From Fusobacteria bacterium ZRK30 (GTDB taxonomy: Bacteria > Fusobacteriota > Fusobacteriia > Fusobacteriales > Fusobacteriaceae): a stretch of DNA of 64,000 bases. The translations under genes were made by a program, and so were the position numbers. Below, one piece after another: positions 53,425-62,627 of this stretch (position 1 is its first letter; every line of letters begins with the position of its first letter). The notes under the pieces were generated by a model. It worked only from the letters and a program-made list of their open reading frames with translations, ran no database searches and was not told where the DNA came from. The stretch spans positions 1,798,001 to 1,862,000 of the forward strand of contig CP102405.1 in assembly GCA_024628785.1 (NCBI GenBank), given 5' to 3'.

Positions 53425-53961
53425 ATGAAGAAATTTAGTGTGTTATTAGTAGTGGTATCGATGGTGATCTTTACAGGGTGTAGTAATGTTGTGGCGACCA
53501 GGACAACTTTTGACATTGAATCTACAAAGTTAAGTGAAGACCAGGTGTTGACTATCGTTGAAAAGATCTTATCTGAAGAAGGAATGATGGTTTCCAACAG
53601 AGAACAACAAGAAACGTTTAAGATGGTAAAGGCATCACATATAGTAGATACCGATAGAAAATCCAGCACCAGTGAGCAGGTGGTAGGAATGACTCTTAAA
53701 TATTTAGTGGGAACTGATGAGTTTAAATTATACTTTGTTTTAGATGATGGAAAGATGTATCTCTACGGGACTTTGAAAAATGTGAAAGATCAGATTGTAA
53801 CAAAGAAAACTACATATATAGACATGACTCAGGACTTTGGTAATAGTTCCCTTGCTAAAATGAATAAAATAGCTGCAAGGATCAAAGAAGAAAGCGGGAT
53901 TGAAGGAAGGGTATGGAACACTACCGGTAAAAGGTTAGGTTCGGAATACGGTGTAAACTAA
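53425..53961 (+). CDS. Lipoprotein, unknown
   Basis: 178 residues with lipobox FTGC at about residue 18. The mature part is alpha/beta (LSEDQVLTIVEKILSEEGMMVSNREQ, then beta-rich). It has no family I can name but resembles small outer-membrane-associated lipoproteins. First gene of a three-gene run (53425, 54021, 54490) ending with a trimeric adhesin; may help its assembly. Confidence 0.7.
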   Translation: MKKFSVLLVVVSMVIFTGCSNVVATRTTFDIESTKLSEDQVLTIVEKILSEEGMMVSNREQQETFKMVKASHIVDTDRKSSTSEQVVGMTLKYLVGTDEFKLYFVLDDGKMYLYGTLKNVKDQIVTKKTTYIDMTQDFGNSSLAKMNKIAARIKEESGIEGRVWNTTGKRLGSEYGVN

Positions 53962-54020
53962 ATATAGAAAAGTAGGGGATATATCTTATCCTCTATCACT
54001 TTTCTAAGGATGGAGGAAGT

Positions 54021-54428
54021 ATGAAAAAATATTTTAAAACACTTATATGTATATTTTTCTTAGGATCTTTAGTACTAATGGGAGCAGATATGGGTAAACC
54101 AGATACCCATGGAGCTGAATTTATAAGATATGAAAACGGCTCTATCAGCCATATTGTAAAAGAAATAACAGATGATAATGGGTATCTGATCGGAAAAGGG
54201 GAGATTGGAGATCTTCAAGATTTTGAACGCCTCAGTGAACTAGAAGTTTTAGATACTATTTATTTTGAAGTTTATTATTCAGAGGGGAAAAAAAGATTTA
54301 TCTATGTACATGAATTTAATGATATATATACATATATCATCTTAAACTCTAGGGACAAAGAGTCTTTAAATGCTCTGGCTATAGAGACTATTGATTTAGT
54401 AAAGAATTTTGAGTTAGAATTTTTATAA
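54021..54428 (+). CDS. Secreted protein of the adhesin cluster, unknown
   Basis: 135 residues with a signal peptide (about 1-22) and a mature part of about 113 residues, beta-rich with aromatic residues (YFEVYYSEGKKRFIYVHEF). No lipobox. Ribosome site GGATGGAGG. Between a lipoprotein and a trimeric autotransporter on the same strand; likely a periplasmic helper, which is inferred from position only. Confidence 0.65.
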   Translation: MKKYFKTLICIFFLGSLVLMGADMGKPDTHGAEFIRYENGSISHIVKEITDDNGYLIGKGEIGDLQDFERLSELEVLDTIYFEVYYSEGKKRFIYVHEFNDIYTYIILNSRDKESLNALAIETIDLVKNFELEFL

Positions 54429-54489
54429 AATAATAGAGATAATCTGTTAGAAACAAAAATAAAATAAATTTTTAGGGAGAGTAAAAATT

Positions 54490-55938
54490 ATGAAAAAGAA
54501 GTTATTATTATTAGGAGCACTGATGTTATTATCTACAGGAGTTGTGGCAGATGATGAAGACAGAATTAGGGATATGAAAATTTCAAAAAATATAGTTAAC
54601 AATGCTGGGTCAATGTGGTTAAACGGTAAATACCAGAATATTAACCCAGGAGAAGACGGATATCTTAATGGTAAGGAATATCGAGAAGAAATTTTGAACT
54701 CAACACTGAAAGCATTAGATGACACATATACGGTTATAAAAAATAATAAACTACAAGTGAGTAAAAATGACCTCGCAATACAAAATGCGAATTTAGAAGT
54801 GCAAAAGGTGGACGCTAAAATAGGTACTGTTAAAAGGGAACTTGGAGCAAAATATAGGGAAGTCAATACAAAAGTTGCTAAAAATGAAGAAATGGCTACA
54901 TTAAATATGATAAATCAGAATGATGCTACAAACGGAATGATTAATGCTGTTGAAGAAAAACTTGGTGTAAAGGTAGAAACAGATGCTAACCCAAGCGAAA
55001 CTGGTAAAAAACAAGCAGCAGCTTTTGAAGTGGTAGCAGGAGTAGTAAGGGAAAATAGAGATGATATTTCTGAAATAAAATCTGACTTCTCAAAGCATAC
55101 ACTAGAAGCTGAAAAAAGAGATAAGATCCAGGATGAACATATAGAAAAACTTAAAGACGCTGATATAAAATTTGCTGAAGCAGATAAAAAGTTTGCAGAT
55201 ACAGATAAACAACTTAAAGAAAAAGATGAACACTTGTCGAGAGTTGATGAAACACTTGCTAGCAATATGAACGATATAATAAAGCACAATAATGCTATCG
55301 CTGATCACAATAGTGCAATTTATGAGGATAGCTCATCATATGCAGTTAGAACTGGATCTAATATAAAAGCTGATAATAACAGAGATAGAATAGTAACTCT
55401 TGAAAATGCTAGGGCAACTACAGAGGAACAGACAACTATAAACACTGGTGATATAGCTACAAATAAAGCTGATATAGCAAAAAACACAGATAACATAGAT
55501 AAAGTAGAAAAAGATCTTTATGTTACTGATGACAATGGCGAAGTCGTTGTAGGTGAAAACGGGAACAAAACAACTCAACTTGATGAATTCAGAGAGACTT
55601 CTTATGAAGCTATAACCTCGATGAATGGAGATATAAACAAGAACTCTAAGAGAATAGATGGACTAGAGAAAAAGGTAGATGGATTAGAAAGTAAGATGAA
55701 TAAAGGATTAGCTATGGCAGCAGCTACATCTTCAATAGTCTATCCACACCTGGGAAGAGGAGACGTAGGAATTGGAGCAGGTATGGGTGGATATGGTGGT
55801 TCACAGGCTATCGCCATCGGGGTAGCTATGCAGCCAACTGAAAATGTAAGGATAAATACCAATGTATCTACTTCAGATACTTCTGACACTATGTACGGTG
55901 CAGGTGTTGGTTACAAGTTTAACATCTTTGGAAGCTAA
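54490..55938 (+). CDS. Trimeric autotransporter adhesin (YadA type)
   Basis: 482 residues. Signal peptide 1-21. Residues about 80-390 are predicted coiled coil, with repeats such as FAEADKKFADTDKQLKEKD and NTGDIATNKADIAKN. The YadA anchor fills the last 75 residues (LAMAAATSSIVYPHLGRGDVG.. to terminal GYKFNIFGS). No globular head domain is evident, so it is mainly a stalk. The last gene before two strong terminators. Confidence 0.88.
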   Translation: MKKKLLLLGALMLLSTGVVADDEDRIRDMKISKNIVNNAGSMWLNGKYQNINPGEDGYLNGKEYREEILNSTLKALDDTYTVIKNNKLQVSKNDLAIQNANLEVQKVDAKIGTVKRELGAKYREVNTKVAKNEEMATLNMINQNDATNGMINAVEEKLGVKVETDANPSETGKKQAAAFEVVAGVVRENRDDISEIKSDFSKHTLEAEKRDKIQDEHIEKLKDADIKFAEADKKFADTDKQLKEKDEHLSRVDETLASNMNDIIKHNNAIADHNSAIYEDSSSYAVRTGSNIKADNNRDRIVTLENARATTEEQTTINTGDIATNKADIAKNTDNIDKVEKDLYVTDDNGEVVVGENGNKTTQLDEFRETSYEAITSMNGDINKNSKRIDGLEKKVDGLESKMNKGLAMAAATSSIVYPHLGRGDVGIGAGMGGYGGSQAIAIGVAMQPTENVRINTNVSTSDTSDTMYGAGVGYKFNIFGS

Positions 55939-55990
55939 AGCCAGGAGCCCTTCGGGGCTCTTTTATAAAAAAAGGGGCCAAAGCCCCTTA
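55939..55990. terminator. Back-to-back terminators
   Basis: GAGCCC-TTCG-GGGCTC-TTTT on the plus strand, then GGGGC / GCCCC with a T run on the minus strand for the convergent gene. Confidence 0.9.
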
Positions 55991-56986
55991 TTATTCCATG
56001 ATTTTTAAAACTTCATTCAGATAAAATACCTTTGAATTAGGGCATCCACCAATAGTTATTTTATTATGTTCTGCCATAAAAAAATTGATCTTTGAAGCCG
56101 TTGACATTGAAATGCCTACATCTTCTGAAATAAGTCTGTTAGTAAATACAGGATTTGCAATTATATAATCTATATATTCCTTTAAGATTTTATTTTCTTC
56201 AGCAAATTTTATCATTTCTTTATGTAATTTAACCATTTCCCTTACTTTCTTTTTAGATCTTTGACACTGTTTTATTATACAGTTCAAAAAAAACCTTATC
56301 CAAGGTTCCCAATTATCGCTGTTTTTCACCTGATCCAATAAACTATAATAATCATAAAAATCATCTTCAAATTCCTCTGAAATAAAGAACCCATTATCAA
56401 CCATACCGGTTTTACCGACATATAGTGATAAAAGAATATTCCCAATATTATCAGTGTCAGTCCCGTAGGGGTTTAAAATATGAAATTTAGCATAGATCAC
56501 AGCTGCTTTCACCAGAGAATCTAAATTAGATATTTTATTTTTGTCAACAAATTTTTCAAGTTCAAGTATCGCTGCCTTAACATCTTTTTCTAAATTTAAT
56601 ATGTTTTCATTTTTCTTACTTCCCGAAGAAATTTTAGACTCCAAAATATCCAGAACTCCAGAGTCAATTTTATCACATGAATATTTTTCACCTGCCATTA
56701 ACGCTATATTATAGTTTATGGTTTTCTCCACTGAAGCAGAACAATGTTTTTTTAACCTACCTTCTAAAAAAGATCTTAAATCCACTTTTAAGCCGGATAA
56801 TTTACCGGCATTTATTGTTCCATTATATGTCGCTATTTTATAATATTGATCTTTTATTCCTGATTTATAGATAGATTTATCTAAATTAAATAATGATTCT
56901 CTGGCTTTCACCGATAATTTTAGTAGATCTAGTTCCGTTTTAGTGTCCAATATTATTTTTAACTTATCTAAATCACATAATTCCAT
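55991..56986 (-). CDS. Fic-fold protein with degenerate active site
   Basis: 331 residues from ATG 56986 behind AAGGAG. An N-terminal segment resembles Fic_N; the core reads AKFHILNPYGTDTDNIGNILLSL where active Fic proteins have HPFxxGNGRxxR. The catalytic His is Asn, and the GNGR phosphate loop is rewritten with two extra residues. A downstream LLDQVKNSDNWEPWIRFFL and a C-terminal winged helix (GISMSTASKINFFM) match the Fic/wHTH architecture. AMP transfer is therefore unlikely; a regulatory or binding role is inferred. Confidence 0.75.
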   Translation of the reverse strand: MELCDLDKLKIILDTKTELDLLKLSVKARESLFNLDKSIYKSGIKDQYYKIATYNGTINAGKLSGLKVDLRSFLEGRLKKHCSASVEKTINYNIALMAGEKYSCDKIDSGVLDILESKISSGSKKNENILNLEKDVKAAILELEKFVDKNKISNLDSLVKAAVIYAKFHILNPYGTDTDNIGNILLSLYVGKTGMVDNGFFISEEFEDDFYDYYSLLDQVKNSDNWEPWIRFFLNCIIKQCQRSKKKVREMVKLHKEMIKFAEENKILKEYIDYIIANPVFTNRLISEDVGISMSTASKINFFMAEHNKITIGGCPNSKVFYLNEVLKIME

Positions 56987-57326
56987 TTTAAACTCCTTGT
57001 TAACTATAATTTTATAAAAAATACATAATTGCATTATTTATAAGTATAACATATTATTTTATGTTTTATTATAACAATTAATCTCCTTCAAATTTCCTGA
57101 TTTAATTTGTTTCTATACAAAAATTTCAAATAGATCATTTATAAATCTACATTTAAAATAGTATTTTAACTTAATGCTACCACTTTATTACAAACTTCAT
57201 ATTTTACAATTTAAACGATAAAAAAAGGAATTTTTAGAATTTTAAAGAAAATAATATTAATCGATAAAAGCTTTTCTATTAGAGAATATACTTGGACTTA
57301 GAAATTATAAAAACGGAGGTAATAAA

Positions 57327-57593
57327 ATGAATAATAAAAAACAGAATTGGAAAGAGAAATTAGATTATGAATATGATGGTCATATCTACACTATGCAGGA
57401 TACAGAGTTTGATAATTCTATTTTAGAAAGTTTTGACAACAACATGTATGAACTTTATTTAGCAGTTAGATCTACAGACCACACCACTAATAGATATAAA
57501 AAATTGATAAGAGCCATAGAAAATTTTAACAACCTCTGTGACGGGCAAAAAAATATTTTTGATCTGGATATAAGGTGTGAAGAGATCCGATAG
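57327..57593 (+). CDS. Hypothetical protein (88 aa)
   Basis: Not recognised. A soluble acidic protein, helical in its second half (MYELYLAVRSTDHTTNRYKKLIRAIENF). Ribosome site CGGAGG. Its stop lies 17 bp before the DUF503 gene, so they form a two-gene unit. Confidence 0.65.
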   Translation: MNNKKQNWKEKLDYEYDGHIYTMQDTEFDNSILESFDNNMYELYLAVRSTDHTTNRYKKLIRAIENFNNLCDGQKNIFDLDIRCEEIR

Positions 57594-57610
57594 AAAATGG
57601 AAGTGATCCT

Positions 57611-57898
57611 ATGTATGTTGCAGCTGTACAGATAGAAATAAGACTTTCTTGGGCTAGATCTCTTAAAGATAAAAGAATGGTTATAAGAAGCCTTAAGGAC
57701 AAGTTTTTAAAAAGGTTTAAGATACAGTTAACCGAAGTAGGACTTCAGGATATAAAAGAGAGAGGAATGGTTGCCTTTGCCCTTGTATCAGGAAGTCAGA
57801 AATCTGCTTTGGATATCCAGGGAAAGATGATAGGATTTTTTCTGGAAAACTGTCCGGAGGAGATAGTAGAAATAGAAAGATATCTCGATAAATATTAG
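57611..57898 (+). CDS. DUF503 (YlxP-like) protein
   Basis: 95 residues, full family length. The opening MYVAAVQIEIRL followed by SLKDKRMVIRSLKDKF is typical of DUF503. B. subtilis YlxP lies in the ribosome-maturation/translation cluster, but here the neighbours are different. Function uncertain. Confidence 0.9.
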   Translation: MYVAAVQIEIRLSWARSLKDKRMVIRSLKDKFLKRFKIQLTEVGLQDIKERGMVAFALVSGSQKSALDIQGKMIGFFLENCPEEIVEIERYLDKY

Positions 57899-58128
57899 AT
57901 GGTAGTTATGAATATAAAAGGGAATTTTAATTTAACCCTTCAAAATTTCCTTATTGAGGTCTCCCCTATAAATTATATTTATTAAAATAACAAATAATAA
58001 AAAGCAAGTAGTTTTAAAAAGAAAATTATAATTTATTTCAGAAAAAAAAACAAATTAAAAAAAGGAACTTTATCCTTCTACTGGTATAGATATTTGTAAT
58101 ATTTTTTTATAATACAAGGAGGCAAAAT

Positions 58129-58515
58129 ATGGCAAAATTATTTGAAATTTATAAGTGTGAACTTTGTGGAAACATTACTAAGATCTATCATGAAGCTGGT
58201 GGTACTTTAAGTTGTTGCGGGGCAGATATGGTCCTTCAGGCAGAGAATACAACAGATGCTGCAGTTGAAAAACATGTTCCGGTTATAACTAAAATAGAAG
58301 GTGGATTTGAAGTTAAAGTAGGAGAAACTCTCCATCCTATGACTGAAGCTCACTATATTGAATGGATAGAGCTAATTGTAGATGATTGCTGGGTAACTAC
58401 TGCATTCTTAAAGCCTGGAGATGAACCTAAAGTTACTTTTAAAGGATGTTCAGGAAAAAAAGTAGAGGCTAAAGCATACTGTAATCTACATGGATACTGG
58501 AAAGCAACACTTTAA
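58129..58515 (+). CDS. dfx: Desulfoferrodoxin (superoxide reductase)
   Basis: 128 residues, two-iron form. The N-terminal desulforedoxin centre has CELCG and SCCGAD; the catalytic iron site has EKHVPV, HPMTEAHYI and CNLHGYW. It reduces superoxide to peroxide with electrons from rubredoxin (encoded at 943). TATAAT near 58110 precedes it. A terminator follows at once. Confidence 0.97.
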   Translation: MAKLFEIYKCELCGNITKIYHEAGGTLSCCGADMVLQAENTTDAAVEKHVPVITKIEGGFEVKVGETLHPMTEAHYIEWIELIVDDCWVTTAFLKPGDEPKVTFKGCSGKKVEAKAYCNLHGYWKATL

Positions 58516-58532
58516 TATTGCAAAAATAGACA

Positions 58533-58566
58533 GTAAAACAGGGATTAATTTCCCTGTTTTTTATTT
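58533..58566 (+). terminator. Terminator of desulfoferrodoxin
   Basis: AAAACAGGGA / TCCCTGTTTTTT. Confidence 0.9.
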
Positions 58567-58696
58567 GACTAAATCTTAGAAAAAATTCTGAAAAAACACC
58601 TAGACCTCTATATATAGATTTTTTAAATTGACAACTGAGGAGATCTAAGGTTATTCTATATTATCTAAAAATCAAAAAAAATAGAAGGAGTATTGT

Positions 58697-59924
58697 ATGA
58701 AGTTTAATTTACAAAAATTAGTGGGAAATAAAAATTACCCGTATATATTAGGATTAATTTTATTTATTATCTATGTAATTTTAATGAGGATATGTTACCG
58801 GTTATTAAATAAACTGACCAGAAGATCTCTGGTATACTATAAAATTAAAGTAGGAGATAAAATAACAGGTATCAAGATAGGAAACTATGAAATCATAAAT
58901 AGTAAGATGCAGTTTGCCTTTGTAAAGATAGTTTTAAAAGGAGTTAAATTTTTAAGTTTTGGGATAATATTAATCTTTAGTTTACCGGCTTTATTCTATT
59001 TTAACCCCACTACAAAAGACATGGTAAGCAGTTTATTCACCTTTGTTTCCGATCCCATAAAGATGATATTATTAAATATCATAGGAATTATACCAAATTT
59101 TATAACCATTATTATTATTTTGCTATTTGTTAAATACCTTTTAAAATTTTTAAGATATTTAGCAGACGAGATCTCAACCGGATCAATGAAGGTCAATGGA
59201 TTTTATCCGGAGTGGGCAAATCCCACATTTAACCTGTCCAAACTATTTATATATATATATATTAACTCTAACTATCGTATCTCCATACCTGCCTGGGGCC
59301 GGTTCACCTGCTTTTAAAGGTATCTCTATATTTGCAGGGATATTAATTTCACTGGGATCGAGTACATATATAGGAAATGTAATTGCAGGGTTTATCCTAA
59401 CTTATATGAGATCATACCAAGTAGGAGACCGTATTAAAGTAAATGAAATAACAGGAGATGTGGTAGAAAAAACCATCCTTGTAACCAGGATAAAAACTCC
59501 TAAAAATGAAAGAGTAACTGTTCCTAATGCTTCTATTTTATCGGGGCATATAATAAATTATACTTATTCTGCTAGAAAATATAATATAATACTGCATACA
59601 AATATAACTATTGGATATGACATAGACTGGAGGCTTGTCCACAAACTGCTGGTAGAATCTGCTCAGTCAATCGATGGTGTATTGAGTACTCCAAAACCAT
59701 TTGTCCTGCAAAAAGCCTTGGGAGATTTTTATGTTGAATATGAGATAAACTTATATACTTCTGAAGAAAAAAAGATGCAGAAGATCATGTCTGATCTTCA
59801 TGCTAATATTCAGGATAATTTTCATGGAGAAGGGATAGAGATCATGTCTCCACACTATAGGGTTCATCGTAATAATGAAGATATAGCTATCCCAAATAAA
59901 TACATCAAAACAGAAAATAAATAA
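58697..59924 (+). pseudogene. Long MscS-type channel, frame broken in a TA repeat
   Basis: The first frame (58697-59317) has the membrane helices up to NPTFNLSKLFIYIY; the second frame carries on with ILTLTIVSPYLPGAGSPAFKG, the pore-like GISIFAGILISLGSSTYIGNVIAG, the beta domain RSYQVGDRIKVNEITGDVV and the C-terminal domain. The break falls exactly in seven TA units (59248-59261); one more TA would restore a single frame of about 409 residues. Sequence quality on both sides is that of a working gene, so reversible slippage is as likely as decay. Confidence 0.8.
59248..59261. repeat. (TA)7 microsatellite inside the channel gene
   Basis: Seven TA units at the frame break. Gain of one unit (or loss of two) would join both frames. 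Confidence 0.85.
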
Positions 59925-59952
59925 AACTATAATAAACATTATAAGCTTTTAT

Positions 59953-59999
59953 ATAAAAGGTAGTAAAAAAGATTTTATTCTTTCTTAACTACCTTTTTT
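59953..59999. terminator. Bidirectional terminator
   Basis: AAAGGTAGT / ACTACCTTTTTTA. Confidence 0.8.
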
Positions 60000-60029
60000 A
60001 TTTCTCTTTATATTATCTTTGATAATTAT

Positions 60030-60731
60030 TTAAAAAATATCTGGATAATTTGTAATTATTCCATCTACACCAAAAGAATCTAAGGTTTTTGCTTCTTCTG
60101 CTGTATTGACTGTCCAGGCATAAGTTTTGATATTGTTATTTTTTAGTTCATCTACGTTTATTTTACTTATAAATTCACCTCCGCAATGAACACTATAGAG
60201 ATCAAAATTAGAAATATAATTTTTTATATTCAACAGACCTGCAGTTATAAGTAATCCTATTTGTATTTCTGGTTTTATTTCTTTGATCCTCTTAATTATC
60301 CTATGATCAAAAGATGAGATAATTATATTGCTATTAATTCTAGATTTTTTTTCTAAAATTTCTACAACTTTTTCCTCTATTTGATTGACCTCTCCATGGC
60401 GAACTTTAATTTCTATATTCAGTAATTTTTCTTTTGAAATAATATCTAATAATTCTTCTAAGGTCAACACTTTTTCACCTTTAAACTCCTTTGAAAACCA
60501 GCTTCCAATATCTAAAGTTTTTAATTTCGCTAAAGTTTGATCTTTTAAGAATCCATTTCCATCAGAAGTCCTCTCCAATGACCAATCATGAAAGACTACA
60601 ACCTTATTATCTTTTGTCAGCTGAACATCCACCTCAAAGCCGTCACATCCTCTTTTTAACCCCTCTAAAATAGAGGCTTTAGTATTTTCCGGGGCATATC
60701 CAGATGCCCCCCTGTGTGCTATAATTTTCAT
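60030..60731 (-). CDS. Glycerophosphodiester phosphodiesterase
   Basis: 233 residues, GDPD TIM barrel. Active-site pairs: AHRGASGYAPENT, FEVDVQLTKD, VVFHDWSLERTSDG and LNIEIKVR. It has no signal peptide, so it is cytoplasmic (UgpQ-like), releasing glycerol-3-phosphate from phospholipid head groups. Single gene. Confidence 0.93.
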   Translation of the reverse strand: MKIIAHRGASGYAPENTKASILEGLKRGCDGFEVDVQLTKDNKVVVFHDWSLERTSDGNGFLKDQTLAKLKTLDIGSWFSKEFKGEKVLTLEELLDIISKEKLLNIEIKVRHGEVNQIEEKVVEILEKKSRINSNIIISSFDHRIIKRIKEIKPEIQIGLLITAGLLNIKNYISNFDLYSVHCGGEFISKINVDELKNNNIKTYAWTVNTAEEAKTLDSFGVDGIITNYPDIF

Positions 60732-60924
60732 CTTTTTCTCCTTTTTATTTTTATATTATTATTAATGTATATACCTAATGTTTAGTCTTGTCAATTTATA
60801 TTTTCTCTCATAAAAATATTTGTCTAAAAAACTTTTATTTCGTGATAGAATAAATAATATAATTTTTATCAGAATTCAATGGGGATAAAGATTAAAGTAA
60901 AAATTTAAAAATGGGGGAAGAAAT

Positions 60925-61347
60925 TTGGAAAAGATTAAGATTTTAGGGATGGAAGAAATTCCACTATATGAAAATATAAAAGTAATCGATGGTGCTTTTG
61001 TTTACGGAGAAGAAGTTGGGACATATACACTCGTTAAAACCCATTATAGCCACTATAATGAGCCATTGGTAGCAATATTAAATACAGATGATTCAATGAG
61101 TTCCGATGACCCCCAAAATAGTATCCCCAAAGATTATTTTATACTAGGTGAGATGGATACTCCAGTAAGAAAAGGTAACTTAGGTATTTTCTCATACAAT
61201 GGAGAATGTATAGTCAGAAGATTAAAAATTTCAGGAAAAAATGCTGTTTTAGAGGCTTTTAATAAAAATTATTCTGATATCAGTGTGGAAGGTGAGGATG
61301 AATTTTATATTCTGGCAAAAGTTATAGAAGCTTCCAGAAATTTTTAA
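60925..61347 (+). CDS. S24/LexA-like domain protein without HTH
   Basis: 140 residues from a TTG start behind GGGGGAAG. The fold matches the C-terminal peptidase domain of LexA/CI repressors: NTDDSMSSD at the nucleophile position and CIVRRLKISG at the general-base position, where the usual Lys of VKRL is Arg. There is no DNA-binding domain. Autocleavage is doubtful. It may be a degenerate phage-repressor remnant or a binding domain. No phage genes are nearby. Confidence 0.65.
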   Translation: MEKIKILGMEEIPLYENIKVIDGAFVYGEEVGTYTLVKTHYSHYNEPLVAILNTDDSMSSDDPQNSIPKDYFILGEMDTPVRKGNLGIFSYNGECIVRRLKISGKNAVLEAFNKNYSDISVEGEDEFYILAKVIEASRNF

Positions 61348-61446
61348 TAAAATCATTTTTTAATTAATATATGCATTAAAGAAGAATAACATCGAATAAA
61401 AAAATTTAGTACCATAAGATAAAGAACTATAAAGGGAGATTAATAT

Positions 61447-61854
61447 ATGAAAATAAAATCATTACACCATATCTGTATCCAAACAGAGTGCTACAACGAG
61501 TCTAAAAAATTCTATACTGAAATTTTAGACTTTAAAGTTATAAAAGAAACTCCGGATTTTCACAAAAGGGAGTATAATACATGGTTGAAACTAGGTGAAT
61601 TTATGATAGAGCTTCAAACGGCTAAAATATCAACAAATTTAAATAAATGGAGTTCTTTAAATGAAGGCCCGGTGCACATCTCATTTCTTGTAGAAGATAT
61701 TCATGAGGCATATGAGGAGATCAAATCTAAGGGATATAATAATTTTAAACTTAAAAATGAAAAAGAGATCTATAAAGTTGAAAACGGATATCTTTTTAAG
61801 GTGAAAGCTCCAGAAGGAACAGAAATTGAAGTAAGAGACCAGCAGAAAATCTAA
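61447..61854 (+). CDS. VOC (glyoxalase-like) family protein
   Basis: 135 residues with two beta-alpha-beta-beta-beta modules: SLHHICIQTECYNESKKFYTEILDF (metal His), FMIELQ, PVHISFLVEDIHEAYEEIKSKG, and GTEIEVRDQ. These fit glyoxalase I/dioxygenase-type metal sites (His, Glu, His, Glu). Substrate unknown. Confidence 0.88.
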   Translation: MKIKSLHHICIQTECYNESKKFYTEILDFKVIKETPDFHKREYNTWLKLGEFMIELQTAKISTNLNKWSSLNEGPVHISFLVEDIHEAYEEIKSKGYNNFKLKNEKEIYKVENGYLFKVKAPEGTEIEVRDQQKI

Positions 61855-61987
61855 AAAATATTTTTTATGGGAGAAAAAATCTAGGCTGTGATCCGGTTTA
61901 TTTTATTCTCCTTTTTTTATTATCTAGAAAATTTTAAAATTTATAAAACAACTTAAAAATTTTAAGAATCTGAATTGTGCTTATTCG

Positions 61988-62016
61988 GATGCAACGTCAC
62001 GTTGCTTTTTTATTTA
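61988..62016 (+). terminator. Terminator after the VOC gene
   Basis: GCAACG-TCA-CGTTGC followed by TTTTTTATTT. Confidence 0.75.
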
Positions 62017-62017
62017 A

Positions 62018-62060
62018 AAATAAAAAGAGTCTTCCACTATTTGCAAAGTGGGAGACTCAG
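62018..62060 (-). terminator. Minus-strand terminator
   Basis: GAGTCT.CCACT / AGTGG.AGACTC; read on the minus strand it ends TTTTTATTTTT. The only minus-strand transcript it could end is one from the promoter at 62417. No gene is seen between 62061 and 62332. Confidence 0.7.
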
Positions 62061-62331
62061 AGGAAAGTATAAGTAAATTTATTCTCTAAAATAAATCTAC
62101 TAAGGAGGTTTCTATCCATCAATCCCTGGGAAGATTAATGAATATACTTTATAAAACCAACTATAAACTAATTTTAACTCAAATTAAACCTAAAGTCAAC
62201 TTAAAAAATGAGGAATGTTAAAAAATTCTAAACCTTAATAACTATAAATTAATTTTTATGTATTTTTAAAGATATTCCATTGAATAGACCATCAATAAAA
62301 AATTACGCTGTAATACCTCTATAAATATATA

Positions 62332-62411
62332 AGGGAGCTCCGAAAAGCTCCCTATGTGATGAAATCTCTTAGGAGAGAGTGTAGTTTAAAAAAACATCTG
62401 TATTTCATCAC
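62332..62411 (-). ncRNA. Candidate structured small RNA (about 80 nt)
   Basis: On the minus strand the RNA would start near 62411 with TGTGATGAAAT, which pairs perfectly over 11 bp with ATTTCATCACA (62365-62355). A CTCT / AGAG hairpin is stacked inside. The RNA then forms GGGAGCT-TTTCGG-AGCTCCC followed by a U-rich stretch. An 18-codon frame starting at its 5' end lacks a ribosome site. No known RNA family was recognised. Confidence 0.55.
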
Positions 62412-62416
62412 ACCAT

Positions 62417-62445
62417 ATTGTATAAAATTTTAATACAAAAGTCAA
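62417..62445 (-). promoter_or_regulatory. Promoter of the candidate small RNA
   Basis: On the minus strand TTGACT (62445-62440), 17 bp, TACAAT (62422-62417). The predicted start falls on the first base or so of the stem. Confidence 0.65.
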
Positions 62446-62627
62446 TCATGAGACAACAACAATAGAAAAATATGACTTTAGAAGGTTAAAATAAAGCTTA
62501 ATTGAAATAAACCTAAATATAATCAATTTATCAATTATCACACATTTTCTACTAAAATATTAAAGTTTGTGCTATATTATAGGCATTAAGTCTTTTTTTT
62601 AGATATAAAAGTATACTGGGAGGAAAC

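Noticed and set aside
62355-62411. 18-codon frame at the start of the candidate small RNA
   Set aside because: No ribosome site and it is fully involved in the stem; coding cannot be supported.
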